DNA from: CAZOZZ01 sp965262425
GTDB lineage: Bacteria; Acidobacteriota; Terriglobia; 20CM-2-55-15
DNA length: 64,000 nucleotides
Direction of reading: 5' to 3'
Assembly: GCA_965262425.1 (NCBI GenBank)
Contig: OZ253536.1
Location: forward strand, 6,138,001 to 6,202,000
Shown here one piece after another: positions 1 to 8,908 of the stretch; within the stretch, counting starts at the first letter, position 1, and every line of letters starts with the position of its first letter. The notes below the pieces were generated by a model, which saw only the letters and a list, made by a program, of their open reading frames with translations, was not told the DNA's origin and did not search any database. Position numbers and translations under genes: made by a program.

Positions 1-1819
1 CAAGGGTCTGGGCGTCGATAACAGTCGTCGGAAGCGGTGTGCCCTCGAAGAGGACCTCGCTGGACGGAATGAAAGGGCCACCCGTGACCGCGATGTCGGT
101 GTCCGGAGAATCGACAATGATACCCGCCGGCGTCACGGTCGTGATCTCCGGGACGATCAGCGTTCCTCCAAAATCGTTGTTCCGGCTGTTCGAGTCCACG
201 ATCGTGAGCACGATACTGGCAGGTGCGAAGGTGAATCCAACCGCCGACGGCGTGAGTGTGTAGGCACCTACAGGAATTTTGCGGAAAGTGAAAGTCCCCG
301 CGGAGTCGGTCACGATAACATCGGAGACCGATCCGGACAGGTGGACGGCTGTGCCGGCAAGCGCCGCGCCACTGGACCGCACCGTGCCCACTGCCAGAAA
401 CTCTGTTTGAGCTGAGGGCACGAAGCCTTCCGAGAAGGTCGACAAAGGCAGGTTCGTTATGGAACTGCCGTCCACCTGTCCGAAAATCGCCGCCGCGATC
501 AACGGAACGTTCGATTGCACGGCAACGACACCGCTCTCCTGGACCTCCGGCAGGATCTCGGCAAGCGTGCGGGTGGTCTGATTCGACGCGTCGATCGAGA
601 GAGTCGCTTTTGTAATCGTGGTGTCATCCGGCTTGATGAAGGTCAAAGTGAGTGCCGCTGGGGTGCTTCCGGGATTGATGAAAGTCAGCCCGTTGAACGC
701 CTCACGATTGACTTCATCCGTCTTGAACGCAAAATTTGCGCGACTGACCGCATCAGACGGAATCATGACGAGGCTGTTTGCCCCGGAGTTGCCCAAGGCC
801 GTCGTTGCCACCAGGGGTTGCGAGTCAACCACTGCGACCGAACCCATCGAGAAAGAGCCCTCGGCCAATCCAAACATCCTTGCGGCACTGGATCTGGTTG
901 CGGCGCCGGCACCCAATGTGATCGATGCCGGATTGTTGGACCCGGAGACGATCGTACCGTCCTGGGATCGCGCGGTGAGCGTGATTGATTGTGAAGTGGC
1001 CGATGTGTTGATGACCTGCAGCAACGAGAAAAAACCACCACCCTGGACAAAGAGAGGCAAGGTCGTCGTGCTGGTCCGGGACGTTTCGGACACGCCGGGG
1101 GAGACGCCGCGATCTGCCCGCGACGTCACTCCGGAGCCGACATTGCGGTAATCCTTGATCGTGGCTGAGGCGACGACTTCCTTCGGGGCCGCAAAGATAC
1201 TCCTGGGGGACCGCACCGAGACATAGGCGATGTCGGGAACCGTAGCCGCAGATTCCAGGGGGACCAGGGTGTTGAGGTCCGCATGCATGTTGCCCTTTGG
1301 CGGTAGAAGGATCTCCCGGGTTCCAAACCCGATACCATCCTCACCGAGAGACGACACGAAGAGTCGGGCGTTTGTACGGCCGGGGTTGAACAAGTCCAGC
1401 AGCGTTGAACCTCCCGTGCCGTGCGCGAACGGCACGATGATGTCCGTACCGGCGTCAGCAGGGGAAACGATTTGCCGGGGTTCGGTTGCACCGGCGAGCG
1501 TGGCGGTGACTTGGACCTGTATGGAACTGCTGACGATGATGGATCCGGTCGCCTTGGCGCCGATGTCGATGGGCGCCAAGCGGCGTTGGGTTGCCGGCAG
1601 AAGTGTTATAAACTTGCGCGTCACGCCGCCGCTTTCGGTGAAGAATTCCACTTCCACGTCGACGATGACGTTGTTGAGGTTCGCGATGGTCAGTTCGGAG
1701 CCGGCAGCGCTCGTAAACCTCGGAAAGAAATAGGAAAAGTCACTTGAGGTCTGCCCCAGGCTCGAGACAGGATTGACCAGAAGCACCGTGATCAACAGAG
1801 CCAGAATTCTCAGAACCAT
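1..1819 (-). CDS. Secreted protein with carboxypeptidase-regulatory-like and IPT/TIG domains (3' end outside window)
   Basis: The reading frame is open from an ATG at 1819 to the window edge, about 606 codons, so the C-terminus is missing. The N-terminus is a Sec signal peptide (MVLRILALLITVLLV, then a stretch ending near GQTSSDF). A long Ser/Thr-rich, beta-rich region follows with phrases such as LNNVIVDVEVEFF and LPLFVQGGGFFSLLQVIN. A carboxypeptidase-regulatory-like module comes next (VGTVRSSGAALAGTAVHLSG, then TFTFRKIPVGAYTLTP), and the last visible part reads as an IPT/TIG Ig-like domain (ITTVTPAGIIVDSPDTDIAV). No catalytic motif is visible. It lies downstream of the pilin genes on the same strand and shares the regulatory-like fold with four of them, so a surface or fibre-associated role is possible; that is inference. 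Confidence 0.7.
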   Translation of the reverse strand, partial: MVLRILALLITVLLVNPVSSLGQTSSDFSYFFPRFTSAAGSELTIANLNNVIVDVEVEFFTESGGVTRKFITLLPATQRRLAPIDIGAKATGSIIVSSSIQVQVTATLAGATEPRQIVSPADAGTDIIVPFAHGTGGSTLLDLFNPGRTNARLFVSSLGEDGIGFGTREILLPPKGNMHADLNTLVPLESAATVPDIAYVSVRSPRSIFAAPKEVVASATIKDYRNVGSGVTSRADRGVSPGVSETSRTSTTTLPLFVQGGGFFSLLQVINTSATSQSITLTARSQDGTIVSGSNNPASITLGAGAATRSSAARMFGLAEGSFSMGSVAVVDSQPLVATTALGNSGANSLVMIPSDAVSRANFAFKTDEVNREAFNGLTFINPGSTPAALTLTFIKPDDTTITKATLSIDASNQTTRTLAEILPEVQESGVVAVQSNVPLIAAAIFGQVDGSSITNLPLSTFSEGFVPSAQTEFLAVGTVRSSGAALAGTAVHLSGSVSDVIVTDSAGTFTFRKIPVGAYTLTPSAVGFTFAPASIVLTIVDSNSRNNDFGGTLIVPEITTVTPAGIIVDSPDTDIAVTGGPFIPSSEVLFEGTPLPTTVIDAQTL

Positions 1820-1986
1820 TTTGTCCACCCGAACTCGCCCGAGGTCGATGAGTCAGAGTCTCCACTGCCGTCAACTTACTGGAAACACAATAAAAATGCG
1901 AGTTTAACATTAGCCGACGGACTCTTCGGAGTCAAGGCTGATGCGCATTTTTTGCGCGTTGGGATGGGAGTGGAGTTCGGATCAGC

Positions 1987-2589
1987 CTATTTGAGCCTGG
2001 AGACGATGTCGTCCCCGCCGACAGCAACGGCGGATTCTCCTGATCCGATGTTCTGGGTAAAAGCGGTTTCGATCTCACCATTAGGGCCGGCCGAAATAAC
2101 CATTCCGGCCGCGCTGACACCGAACGCCAGGCTGCCGCCGTTCACGAGGTAGGCGTTGCCCCAGGGGTCGTCTCCGAGTTCCTGAACATACGGGCCCTGC
2201 CATGCGAAGCGTCCGGAGGTGCCGTGCCCGGGCACGTTTCTCATCAGCACTTCTTCCAGGTCGCCACGGGACGTCGAAAGCCAGGTAAGCTGATTCGGCG
2301 CGGTCGGCAAGGTGCCGGGACCGGCAAGAACTTCATAAATCGAAGACGCTGTCGTAATGTTCGCGCCTGACACGAAAATCGGCCACTTGCCGGTGGCTTT
2401 ATTAAAATTGAAGATCGCTAGAGAGATATTCACAACCTCCAACTCGGCCCGTGTCACACGGGCTTCGTTGATGAGATTGCTGACCATAGGCGTCAGGACC
2501 GCAGCCAGGACCATGATCACGACCAGGACCACGACCAGTTCGATCAGGGTAAAGCCCAACTTGCCTCGTTGTCGATCCACAGAGTCCAT
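1987..2589 (-). CDS. GspG-like type IV pilin/pseudopilin (pilin 1)
   Basis: This 200-residue protein has a class III prepilin leader: a short basic start (MDSVDRQRGKLG) followed by FTLIELVVVLVVIMVLAAVL, with Glu at position +5 of the mature protein. The hydrophobic helix is followed by NLINEARVTRAELEVVNISL and a small C-terminal domain with the GspG-like phrase GPYVQELGDDPWGNAYLVNG and the ending SAGPNGEIET. It should be cleaved and N-methylated by the prepilin peptidase encoded at 17152-17850 and assembled into a fibre. It starts 3 bp after the stop of the preceding pilin-fusion gene, so it is the last gene of a tightly packed set. The inverted repeat near 1919-1937 could be a weak terminator. 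Confidence 0.85.
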   Translation of the reverse strand: MDSVDRQRGKLGFTLIELVVVLVVIMVLAAVLTPMVSNLINEARVTRAELEVVNISLAIFNFNKATGKWPIFVSGANITTASSIYEVLAGPGTLPTAPNQLTWLSTSRGDLEEVLMRNVPGHGTSGRFAWQGPYVQELGDDPWGNAYLVNGGSLAFGVSAAGMVISAGPNGEIETAFTQNIGSGESAVAVGGDDIVSRLK

Positions 2590-2592
2590 CGT

Positions 2593-3765
2593 TTACGGCA
2601 CCGTGAAAGTGTTTGCCGAACCGTCGCTGAAATTGATCGTGAACGTGATTCCGCTGACCGATACCGCACCGGCGGAGCCCGTGGCCGCATCCTTGAAGTC
2701 CCGTATCTCGACGACGACCGACTTGCCGACGCCGCGAATTTCCAGGTCCGGCGAGATCTGGTTTTCCTTTTCCACGCGAATCGGAATCACCTGTGTCGCC
2801 TTGCCGGTCCCGGCGATTGTTACCGCGGAGAAGTTGATGGTTGCCCCCGTTCCGACGCGAACACTTGCGTTGTCGGTAACATAGTCGAAGACCTCGGTGT
2901 TTCCGATCTTCACTTCTTCATAGAACGAAGCGGGCGAAGTCGTGTAGGTGGCCGTCATCGAAGTGACGTCCAGCGAGTCGGATCCAAAGTTGGTGACGCT
3001 GAACTTGAGTCGCGTGCCCTGGAGTTTGGCGGTCCCGTCCTCGTAGGTCAATCTCGGATCTATGGCCAGGCTCCGGAAGCCGAACGACACGTCTGTGAAA
3101 CTGAAGTCGCCGTTGGCATCGGTTACCGCAAAACTCTGGCTGACAGCGCCGGAAACGGGTGTATTCAGCGTCACCGAGGCAAATGGCACGATCTGGTTGT
3201 TGCGCATCAACGTTCCGGTGACCGTTGAGAAAATCTCACCGTTGAGGATGTCGACCAGCATGTCGTCGCTCGTCCCTTCGGTCCCATCGGGCCCTCGACT
3301 CAATATCCTCGCTCCGACCAGCGCATTGTCCGAGCTGCGATTGAATGCGGTCGATGTGTAGACGTAATCGTTGCCGAACGGATCTTGATCAAGCGCCAGT
3401 AAATCCTCGACGAAAGGGGTGGGTGGGTACGGACCTACCCATCCCGCCCCCACAAGTTTGACGGTGTCAAATGTATAGCTGGGCTGACTGCTTCGGATCG
3501 AGAGATCCGTCAGCGCCGAGGGAATATTGCCCATACTTCCGATGAACCCGAAATCAGCCCGTCCATTTTCAATAACCAGGTCCGGGTTGCCCGTCAGGGC
3601 AACCTTTATGGCTTGGAGATCTTTACGGGTCTGCAACGTTCTCGCGGCGACCGTGACCTGGTTGACTGCGGGTATGGAGGCTGCGATTAACGCGGTCACC
3701 ATCCCCATCAGGATGATAGCCGACAGAATTCCGATTCCCCTTGTTTCGTCCAAGCGTCGTTTCAT
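2593..3765 (-). CDS. Pilin-carboxypeptidase-regulatory fusion protein A
   Basis: 390 residues. The N-terminus is prepilin-like (MKRRLDETRGIGILSAIILM, a hydrophobic helix to about residue 35), but the usual Glu+5 is not obvious. A pilin neck with DLQAIKVALTGNPDLVIENG and a GPYPPTPFVEDLLALDQDPF segment follows. From about residue 175 comes a carboxypeptidase-regulatory-like beta-sandwich (TGTLMRNNQIVPFASVTLNT, FSFTDVSFGFRSLAIDPRLT), then a second beta-rich module ending in TFTINFSDGSANTFTVP. It is one of four paralogues in tandem with the same architecture. Its start overlaps the upstream stop by 4 bp, pointing to translational coupling. The function is unknown; it is probably a minor pilin displaying a beta-sandwich at the cell surface. 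Confidence 0.8.
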   Translation of the reverse strand: MKRRLDETRGIGILSAIILMGMVTALIAASIPAVNQVTVAARTLQTRKDLQAIKVALTGNPDLVIENGRADFGFIGSMGNIPSALTDLSIRSSQPSYTFDTVKLVGAGWVGPYPPTPFVEDLLALDQDPFGNDYVYTSTAFNRSSDNALVGARILSRGPDGTEGTSDDMLVDILNGEIFSTVTGTLMRNNQIVPFASVTLNTPVSGAVSQSFAVTDANGDFSFTDVSFGFRSLAIDPRLTYEDGTAKLQGTRLKFSVTNFGSDSLDVTSMTATYTTSPASFYEEVKIGNTEVFDYVTDNASVRVGTGATINFSAVTIAGTGKATQVIPIRVEKENQISPDLEIRGVGKSVVVEIRDFKDAATGSAGAVSVSGITFTINFSDGSANTFTVP

Positions 3766-4964
3766 GGCATTTGTTTGGTGGTAAGGACCGTCGTCGATCC
3801 GTCGCTGAATACGATTTGAAACGTGACGCCGGTCATGTTGACGGTCGACGCCCCCCCTCCGGTGCTCGCGTCCTTGAAACCTTGAAGTTCGATCTCGAGC
3901 GTCCCTCCAGCGCCGACGGTATCTACCCCAATTTCGGGAACCTGGAACGTCAGGGATGAAATCACGACGTGGAAAGGTTCCTGCAGCACGTTGGTCCCGG
4001 CGACGACCTCGTCCGAAAACGTGATCAGGTCTCCGGAGCCTGCTCGAGGTGTCGTGGAGTTGAACACCTGGACGTCGTTAATCAAGACCTGTTCGAAATA
4101 TGCCTGCGGGCTTGATGAGTAGGTCAGCGTAAATGAAGACACCGTGGTCTGGTCCTTACCGAGGTTTTCGATCACGAATTCGACGTCGTTGAGCTGGGCG
4201 GAAGTAGTAAAAGCGGTGTCCTTCTGAAAACTGAGCTTTGGAGACAGCTCGATCACCCTTTCGCCGTGCGGGATGACGCCGAATTCATAAAGGCCCTCGG
4301 TGTCGGTGACGTCGCTCACAGTAGCGACGGTGCCGGCGGTGGGATACGATATCTGCACCGTCACGCCGGGAATGGTGTTGCCGCTCGTATCCCGGATATA
4401 ACCGAACACGTTCGCAGATGTCTCTCCCTCATAGATCTCGACGACCGCTTCGTCGTCATTTCCAGAGATACCGTCCGTTCCCGTGGATCGGATCGTGGCG
4501 ATGACAGTCGAGCCAGTCGATGCACTGGTTTTTTGCGTCGTGTCCATCTCGATCGACCGGCCCCAGGGGTCCTCTAGGAAGTCCAGCGGATCGGTCGCGA
4601 TGTAGGGGCCACGCCAACCCAGGCCCAATTCGACAATCGACGTCACCGCGTATTCGGGTTGGTTTCCGAGTTCGACCAGGTCGGACAACGCTTCCGGAAA
4701 GCCTCCCATGTCCCCGACGTATCCGAAACGGCTGAGGTTTCCCCTGCCTTGCCGGACCTGGGAAGGTTCGCCGATCAATGCCTTCTTCACGCGCATGATT
4801 TGGTCTCTTGCGGAGTTCTCCCGATTCTCGTCCATCATGACTGGCACCATGAATCCGAAGCTGAACGCAAGGACTGTCACGACCGAAAGTGCCAGTGTCA
4901 CCTCGAGCAGGCTGATGCCACCCTCATTGCCTGTCACCGTGTTCCATCGTTCGTTGGGTTTCAT
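3762..4964 (-). CDS. Pilin-carboxypeptidase-regulatory fusion protein B
   Basis: 400 residues. The N-terminal pilin-like segment contains GGISLLEVTLALSVVTVLAF, with a Gly-Ile cleavage context and Glu at +5. A helical neck follows (RDQIMRVKKALIGEPSQVRQ) and then the shared phrase FGYVGDMGGFPEALSDLVEL. The middle holds a regulatory-like beta-sandwich (FGYIRDTSGNTIPGVTVQIS, YEFGVIPHGERVIELSPKL) and the C-terminus the second shared module (QAYFEQVLINDVQVFN, TFQIVFSDGSTTVL). It overlaps both neighbours by 4 bp. The four-gene tandem probably arose by duplication. No enzyme signature is visible. Confidence 0.8.
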   Translation of the reverse strand: MKPNERWNTVTGNEGGISLLEVTLALSVVTVLAFSFGFMVPVMMDENRENSARDQIMRVKKALIGEPSQVRQGRGNLSRFGYVGDMGGFPEALSDLVELGNQPEYAVTSIVELGLGWRGPYIATDPLDFLEDPWGRSIEMDTTQKTSASTGSTVIATIRSTGTDGISGNDDEAVVEIYEGETSANVFGYIRDTSGNTIPGVTVQISYPTAGTVATVSDVTDTEGLYEFGVIPHGERVIELSPKLSFQKDTAFTTSAQLNDVEFVIENLGKDQTTVSSFTLTYSSSPQAYFEQVLINDVQVFNSTTPRAGSGDLITFSDEVVAGTNVLQEPFHVVISSLTFQVPEIGVDTVGAGGTLEIELQGFKDASTGGGASTVNMTGVTFQIVFSDGSTTVLTTKQMP

Positions 4965-6217
4965 GGGCTGGGATCCGTCGGAGTTGCGACGACGACCGAT
5001 CCGTCGCTAAAGGTTATCTCAAAAATGACACCCGTCATGTCCACGTCGTTGCCGTTACCCGTGGCGACGTCCTCGAAGTCCTGCATTTCGATAGTCAGGG
5101 AACTGCCGCGACCGATATCACCGATGACGATGTCGGCCACGTCGGTGATCGACGACTGAATACGGATCTGTACCGATTCGGTGACCAGACCCGTTCCCCC
5201 CACGGTTTCCGAGAAGCTGCTCGCCGTGTCTCCGCTGGCAAAACGAGGGCTTAAGTTGTTGAACACGGTTGTGTTGCCGAGCCGCAAAGTATCGAAATAG
5301 GCCGGGGGCTGGATCGAAAACTCGATGACCATCGACGTGATGGTCGTGTCGGTCGAGGCGAAGTTCTTGACGACGAGTTCGACCGTGTCGTTGCTCTGCC
5401 CGGTCACGATCGCCGTATCGGGCGCCAGGACGAGCCGTGGTTCTATGGTCAGGGACCGGTTTCCGAAGGGGATATCTGCAAAGAAGTAGTAACCGAGGCT
5501 GTCGGTCTGAAGTGTCTGGGATGTCAGTGCCCCAGTCTGAGGGTAGTTGACCGTCACGCCAACGCCCGGCCCGCCGTTCTTGTCGTCGTCTCGTACGTAA
5601 CCCTGAACGCGCGACTGGATCTCGGCGTCGAAGAAATGAAGTGTGATGTCGTCGTTACCTCCGGCGATCCCATCAGATCCAAATGAAATGAGCTTGCCCA
5701 GGGCGTTCGCTCCGAAATCGGAGTCCAGAAAATGTGTGTTGTCGTAGGACAGATCCGTGCCCCATGCGTCGATCCCGGCCGCCGCGATCGTCTCGACGAT
5801 GTCGGTTTCCAGATAGGGTCCGGTCCAACCAGCCCCGGCCTTCTTCGCCGTATCGAAAGAAAAGGCGGTTTGGCTTCCCTTGACCCAGAGGTCCTCGAGG
5901 GTGACGGGAAGCGTTCCCATGTCACCCACGAATCCAAACGAGGTTCGTGCTTCGTTGAGGACGATGACCGGATCTCCGCTGATGGCCCGTTCCAAAGCCC
6001 GCAGGCGGTCGTCGGTGGCGGCCCGCCGGACGCTGTTGAAAGCCGCTGCGGACACCGACACGAGACCGACCGAAAGGAGCGTGATAATGGCAAGCGTGAA
6101 AATGGCTTCTATAAGGCTGAAGCCGTTCGAAGTCTGGCCCCGGCATGGTGATGTCGCCGAGGCTCCTTGGGTAGGAGAGTTGATGATCATTCGGGAAGTC
6201 GTATCGTGCTCGTTCAC
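4961..6217 (-). CDS. Pilin-carboxypeptidase-regulatory fusion protein C
   Basis: 418 residues with a longer N-terminal leader than its paralogues (about 32 residues before NGFSLIEAIFTLAIITLLSV). The Gly-Phe cleavage site and Glu+5 are canonical for prepilins. The neck contains DDRLRALERAISGDPVIVLN and FGFVGDMGTLPVTLEDLWVK. The regulatory-like domain (VQGYVRDDDKNGGPGVGVTV, YYFFADIPFGNRSLTIEPRL) is followed by the shared C-terminal module (PPAYFDTLRLGNTTVFNN, VIFEITFSDGSVVVATP). It overlaps the broken paralogue upstream and gene B downstream by 4 bp each. Confidence 0.82.
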   Translation of the reverse strand: MNEHDTTSRMIINSPTQGASATSPCRGQTSNGFSLIEAIFTLAIITLLSVGLVSVSAAAFNSVRRAATDDRLRALERAISGDPVIVLNEARTSFGFVGDMGTLPVTLEDLWVKGSQTAFSFDTAKKAGAGWTGPYLETDIVETIAAAGIDAWGTDLSYDNTHFLDSDFGANALGKLISFGSDGIAGGNDDITLHFFDAEIQSRVQGYVRDDDKNGGPGVGVTVNYPQTGALTSQTLQTDSLGYYFFADIPFGNRSLTIEPRLVLAPDTAIVTGQSNDTVELVVKNFASTDTTITSMVIEFSIQPPAYFDTLRLGNTTVFNNLSPRFASGDTASSFSETVGGTGLVTESVQIRIQSSITDVADIVIGDIGRGSSLTIEMQDFEDVATGNGNDVDMTGVIFEITFSDGSVVVATPTDPSP

Positions 6218-7739
6218 TGGCGTACCGTCGTGAAAATTGCAACAGACCCATCCGACAACGTCACCTGGAAAGAAATACCGGTCATGTCGACGTTTGAACC
6301 CGACCCGGTTTCCACGTCAACGAAATTCTGCATTTGAATGCGAACCGACCCCCCCCTTCTCGGCTGCTTCTCCGATGTCCTGATTCGGATTGAGCGTGAA
6401 CATGGCCTGGATGCGGACGGGAAGGGTGCTCCCCGCAATCGATCCCGTACCGGTCACGTTCTCTGTCGGCGTGAACGCCAAGAGCTCGCCGCTGGCGACC
6501 CGATCGGAGGAATCGCTGTGAACCGTCGAGTTGCCTATCCGCAGGTTCTCGTAGAAAGCGGTCGCGTCATGGACGATCGTGATACTGTTGAACGATGCGA
6601 TATCGGACGAGAAGTTCTGAATCAGGAACTCGACATCGTTGTCCTGGCCGCCGGTCGTGACCGCGGTGTCCTGGACATAGACGAGCCGTGGCTCGACGAC
6701 CAGGCTCCGGTTTCCAAAAGGGACGTCGGGAAATGTGTAGGCGCCACTCGAATCGGTCTGCAGCGTTACGCTCGTCGTCACGGAAGTCAGCGGAAAGTAT
6801 ATTGGCCTCCTCCGCAGAATTTGTGGGCAGTCCAAAGGCCTGTGCGCACATAAGTAATTGAAACAAAGTACCTTATTTTTTTGTTCGACGGCGAATATTC
6901 CAGTACCCACTTCGGTCGGACGCCTACACCCGGTGCCCGGAGCCCCCGCCGGAGGCCCCGTTCCCCATCGCCCACACCAGCCGACACCGCGGAGCGCAGC
7001 CGAGGGTCAAGGCCGGCGCAGCCGCCGAGCTTGCGAGGGAAGCCTTGAGGCTTGGCGAGCACCGTGGTCTCCTCAAGCGGCGATGGAAGACGGTTTTACC
7101 CACAAATTCTGCGGAAGACCCGTATATTTTTGTGGTCACTCCCGGGAGTGGGTTTCCGACCGCATCCCGAATAAAACCCACGACGTCGGAGAGCATTTCC
7201 GTTTCGTAGATTTCCACGGTGAAGTCGTCACCGCCGCCGGACGCCGTGTCGCGGCCATAGCTGATGAGTTTTGCCCGCACCGTCTGGCCGGTGGTCTGGC
7301 TGACTTCCGTACCGACGACATACTGGATGTCGGTGCCCCAGGCGTCCCGGCTAATGTCGTCAAAAAGATCGAGCGGCGGTACCTGAACATATGGCCCGGC
7401 CCATCCGGCTCCCATCTTGATATTCGTGTCGAACGAGAACGTGGGGAGGGCGCCGAGGATCCATAATTCATCCAGTGTCGCCGGGAGGGAACCCGTGTCA
7501 CCGTGAAACCCGAAATCGGTTCGTGCCTCGCGCGTCACGATCCGTGGATCGCCCACGATAGCCCGCTTGAGAGCGATCAGTCTCCCGATCGTTTCATCTT
7601 CTCTCGCGGCGGCGAAGGGCTGAGTGAACAGGGAGAGCGCCCCCGAGACCAGCAGCGACAGGATCGCAACCGTCACCGCGACCTCGACCAGCGAAACGCC
7701 GCTCGTTCCCCGAGAGCGTCCCTCGTTCGCAAGCATCAT
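6214..7739 (-). pseudogene. Pilin-carboxypeptidase-regulatory fusion protein D, broken by a MITE and a frameshift
   Basis: This is the first gene of the four-paralogue tandem. The N-terminal part (7739 down to about 7130) has a good prepilin leader (GTSGVSLVEVAVTVAILSLL) and reaches the regulatory-like domain (GFIRDAVGNPLPGVTTKIY), where a 317-bp element is inserted. The 3' part continues after it with FPLTSVTTSVTLQTDSSGAY. Removing the element plus one copy of the near-identical 8-bp duplication restores the frame exactly. A second lesion is a run of eight G (plus-strand C at 6349-6356): seven would read EKGGSVRIQMQNF and continue to the normal end FSDGSV-like motif, whereas eight shifts the frame to an early stop. 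Both lesions would have to revert for a full protein. Confidence 0.85.
6805..7121. mobile_element. 317-bp ISL3-type MITE, copy 1
   Basis: The element is bounded by inverted ends sharing TCCGCAGAATTTGTGGG. The left end begins GCCTCC and the right end, read inward, begins GGGTCT. Flanking 8-mers are gtatattg (6797-6804) and gtatattt (7122-7129), a near-perfect target duplication. No transposase is encoded. The same 317-bp element occurs inverted at 11498-11814 with a perfect 8-bp duplication. The ends resemble those of the ISL3-family element at 26731-28256 (GCCTCC / GGGTCC, then AAT-TGTGGG), including the left/right asymmetry. ISL3 elements typically make 8-bp duplications, so mobilisation in trans by that transposase is a reasonable inference. 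Confidence 0.85.
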
Positions 7740-8070
7740 CTTCGTATTATCGCTTCGGGGCGTCGGTCCGACAAGCTCTTAGGGGGATAAAGAACACAAG
7801 AAAGGTGTTTCTTTTAGGAAGAAAAGTGCTGAGGAAAGACGAGGCCCCTTTTCTGCCGGGTTTCAAGTGCAGACCATGGAAGTGATACCCGTGCCGAAAT
7901 CGGTGAGCGCCTCTTTAACAGGAAGCACGGGAAGAAGAGGATACCTGCAATCGGGTGGGTGTTCGACGAGAAGCGATCCGGTGGTAGAAGAGAATCTAAA
8001 AGGGGGCGGGAAGAAGGAGCGAGAGCCCCTTCCTCCCTTTTCGAGGTCAGTTTCACGGAGGCGTCTGGCT
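7740..8070. repeat. Gene-free spacer with a displaced fragment of the neighbouring pilin gene
   Basis: No convincing gene is present in these 331 bases. At 7853-7895 a stretch is identical over 25 nt to 8195-8219 inside the next pilin gene, and similar for about 18 nt more. Read on the minus strand it would encode HFHGLHLKPG, matching FNGLHLKPG in the intact gene. It looks like the remains of a partial gene duplication or a decayed pilin. Purine-rich sequence surrounds it. No promoter or terminator is convincing. Confidence 0.5.
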
Positions 8071-8667
8071 TTATCGGACGCGCTGGACGATATCGTCGTC
8101 GCCGACAGTGAACGTGCCGGTGGCCGCTTGTGTGAATTCCGTATCGATCGTCTGGTTCGGTCCCGCCGACAGGACGAAAGTTGCATTGGCGGTGCTGCCG
8201 GGTTTCAAGTGCAGACCATTGAAGTAATACTTTGTGCCCCATGGATCAGTCGTAAGGTCGTTCATGTATCCGCCGTTCCAGGCCCGGAGCCCGCTGGTGG
8301 TCAGCCCCAGCGAATTCTCGTTGACGATCGCCTTCAGGTTGCCGTTGGTGTCCGAGGTCCACAGCGTTATCGTTGACCCAGCCGCGAGGGCTGCTTCGTC
8401 GCCGTCGGTGACCAGAGCGTTGAAAGCGTTACCGTTGGGTATTTGGTCGCTGTCCTTGTAAATCGGCCAGGTTCGCGTGTCGGTGTTGAAGGAAATGATG
8501 GCCGCTGCAATGTTCCGGACGTCGCTGCGTGCGGTGTTGGTTCGGGCTCGGTCGACGTAGCCGTTGATCATGGGTGTGATGATCGCAGCCAGGATCGCGA
8601 TGATTGCCAGCACGACCACCAATTCGACCAAGCTCCATCCGCGATTGCCATACGTTTGCTGTCTCAT
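8071..8667 (-). CDS. GspG-like type IV pilin (pilin 2)
   Basis: The ATG at 8667 is chosen over an in-frame start further upstream because GGAGG lies at a good distance before it (caggaggcggcaaa-ATG) and the leader is then short (MRQQTYGNRG). The mature N-terminus WSLVELVVVLAIIAILAAII has Glu+5. The C-terminal domain contains TRTWPIYKDSDQIPNGNAF, MNDLTTDPWGTKYYFNGLHL and ends SAGPNQTIDTEFTQ...DDIVQRVR. The shared ending DDIVxRxx recurs in pilins 1, 3, 4, 5 and 6. Expected role: major or minor fibre subunit. Confidence 0.87.
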   Translation of the reverse strand: MRQQTYGNRGWSLVELVVVLAIIAILAAIITPMINGYVDRARTNTARSDVRNIAAAIISFNTDTRTWPIYKDSDQIPNGNAFNALVTDGDEAALAAGSTITLWTSDTNGNLKAIVNENSLGLTTSGLRAWNGGYMNDLTTDPWGTKYYFNGLHLKPGSTANATFVLSAGPNQTIDTEFTQAATGTFTVGDDDIVQRVR

Positions 8668-8908
8668 TTTGCCGCCTCCTGTCGAATTGGAATTAGCACA
8701 TCGAGTACCAGAATTGAACAAGTCGTATCTCATTGATTTAAAGGCTAATACATCTGACTGCCAGCCACTGGACTACTAAACTTGTAGACAAAGCGGGCGC
8801 GTGCCGACGAAATGTGTTGAATTTTGGCAGTAATTCGAGAAAATTCATCTTGCATCCATAGTTCAGGGCGTCGGACAACAATAGTTGTCATAATCATAAT
8901 TGAAAGTC

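Noticed and set aside
6858..7139. Fusion pilin D N-terminus plus MITE as a functional chimeric protein
   Set aside because: The C-terminal half would be MITE-encoded low-complexity sequence, and removal of the element restores the paralogue frame exactly.
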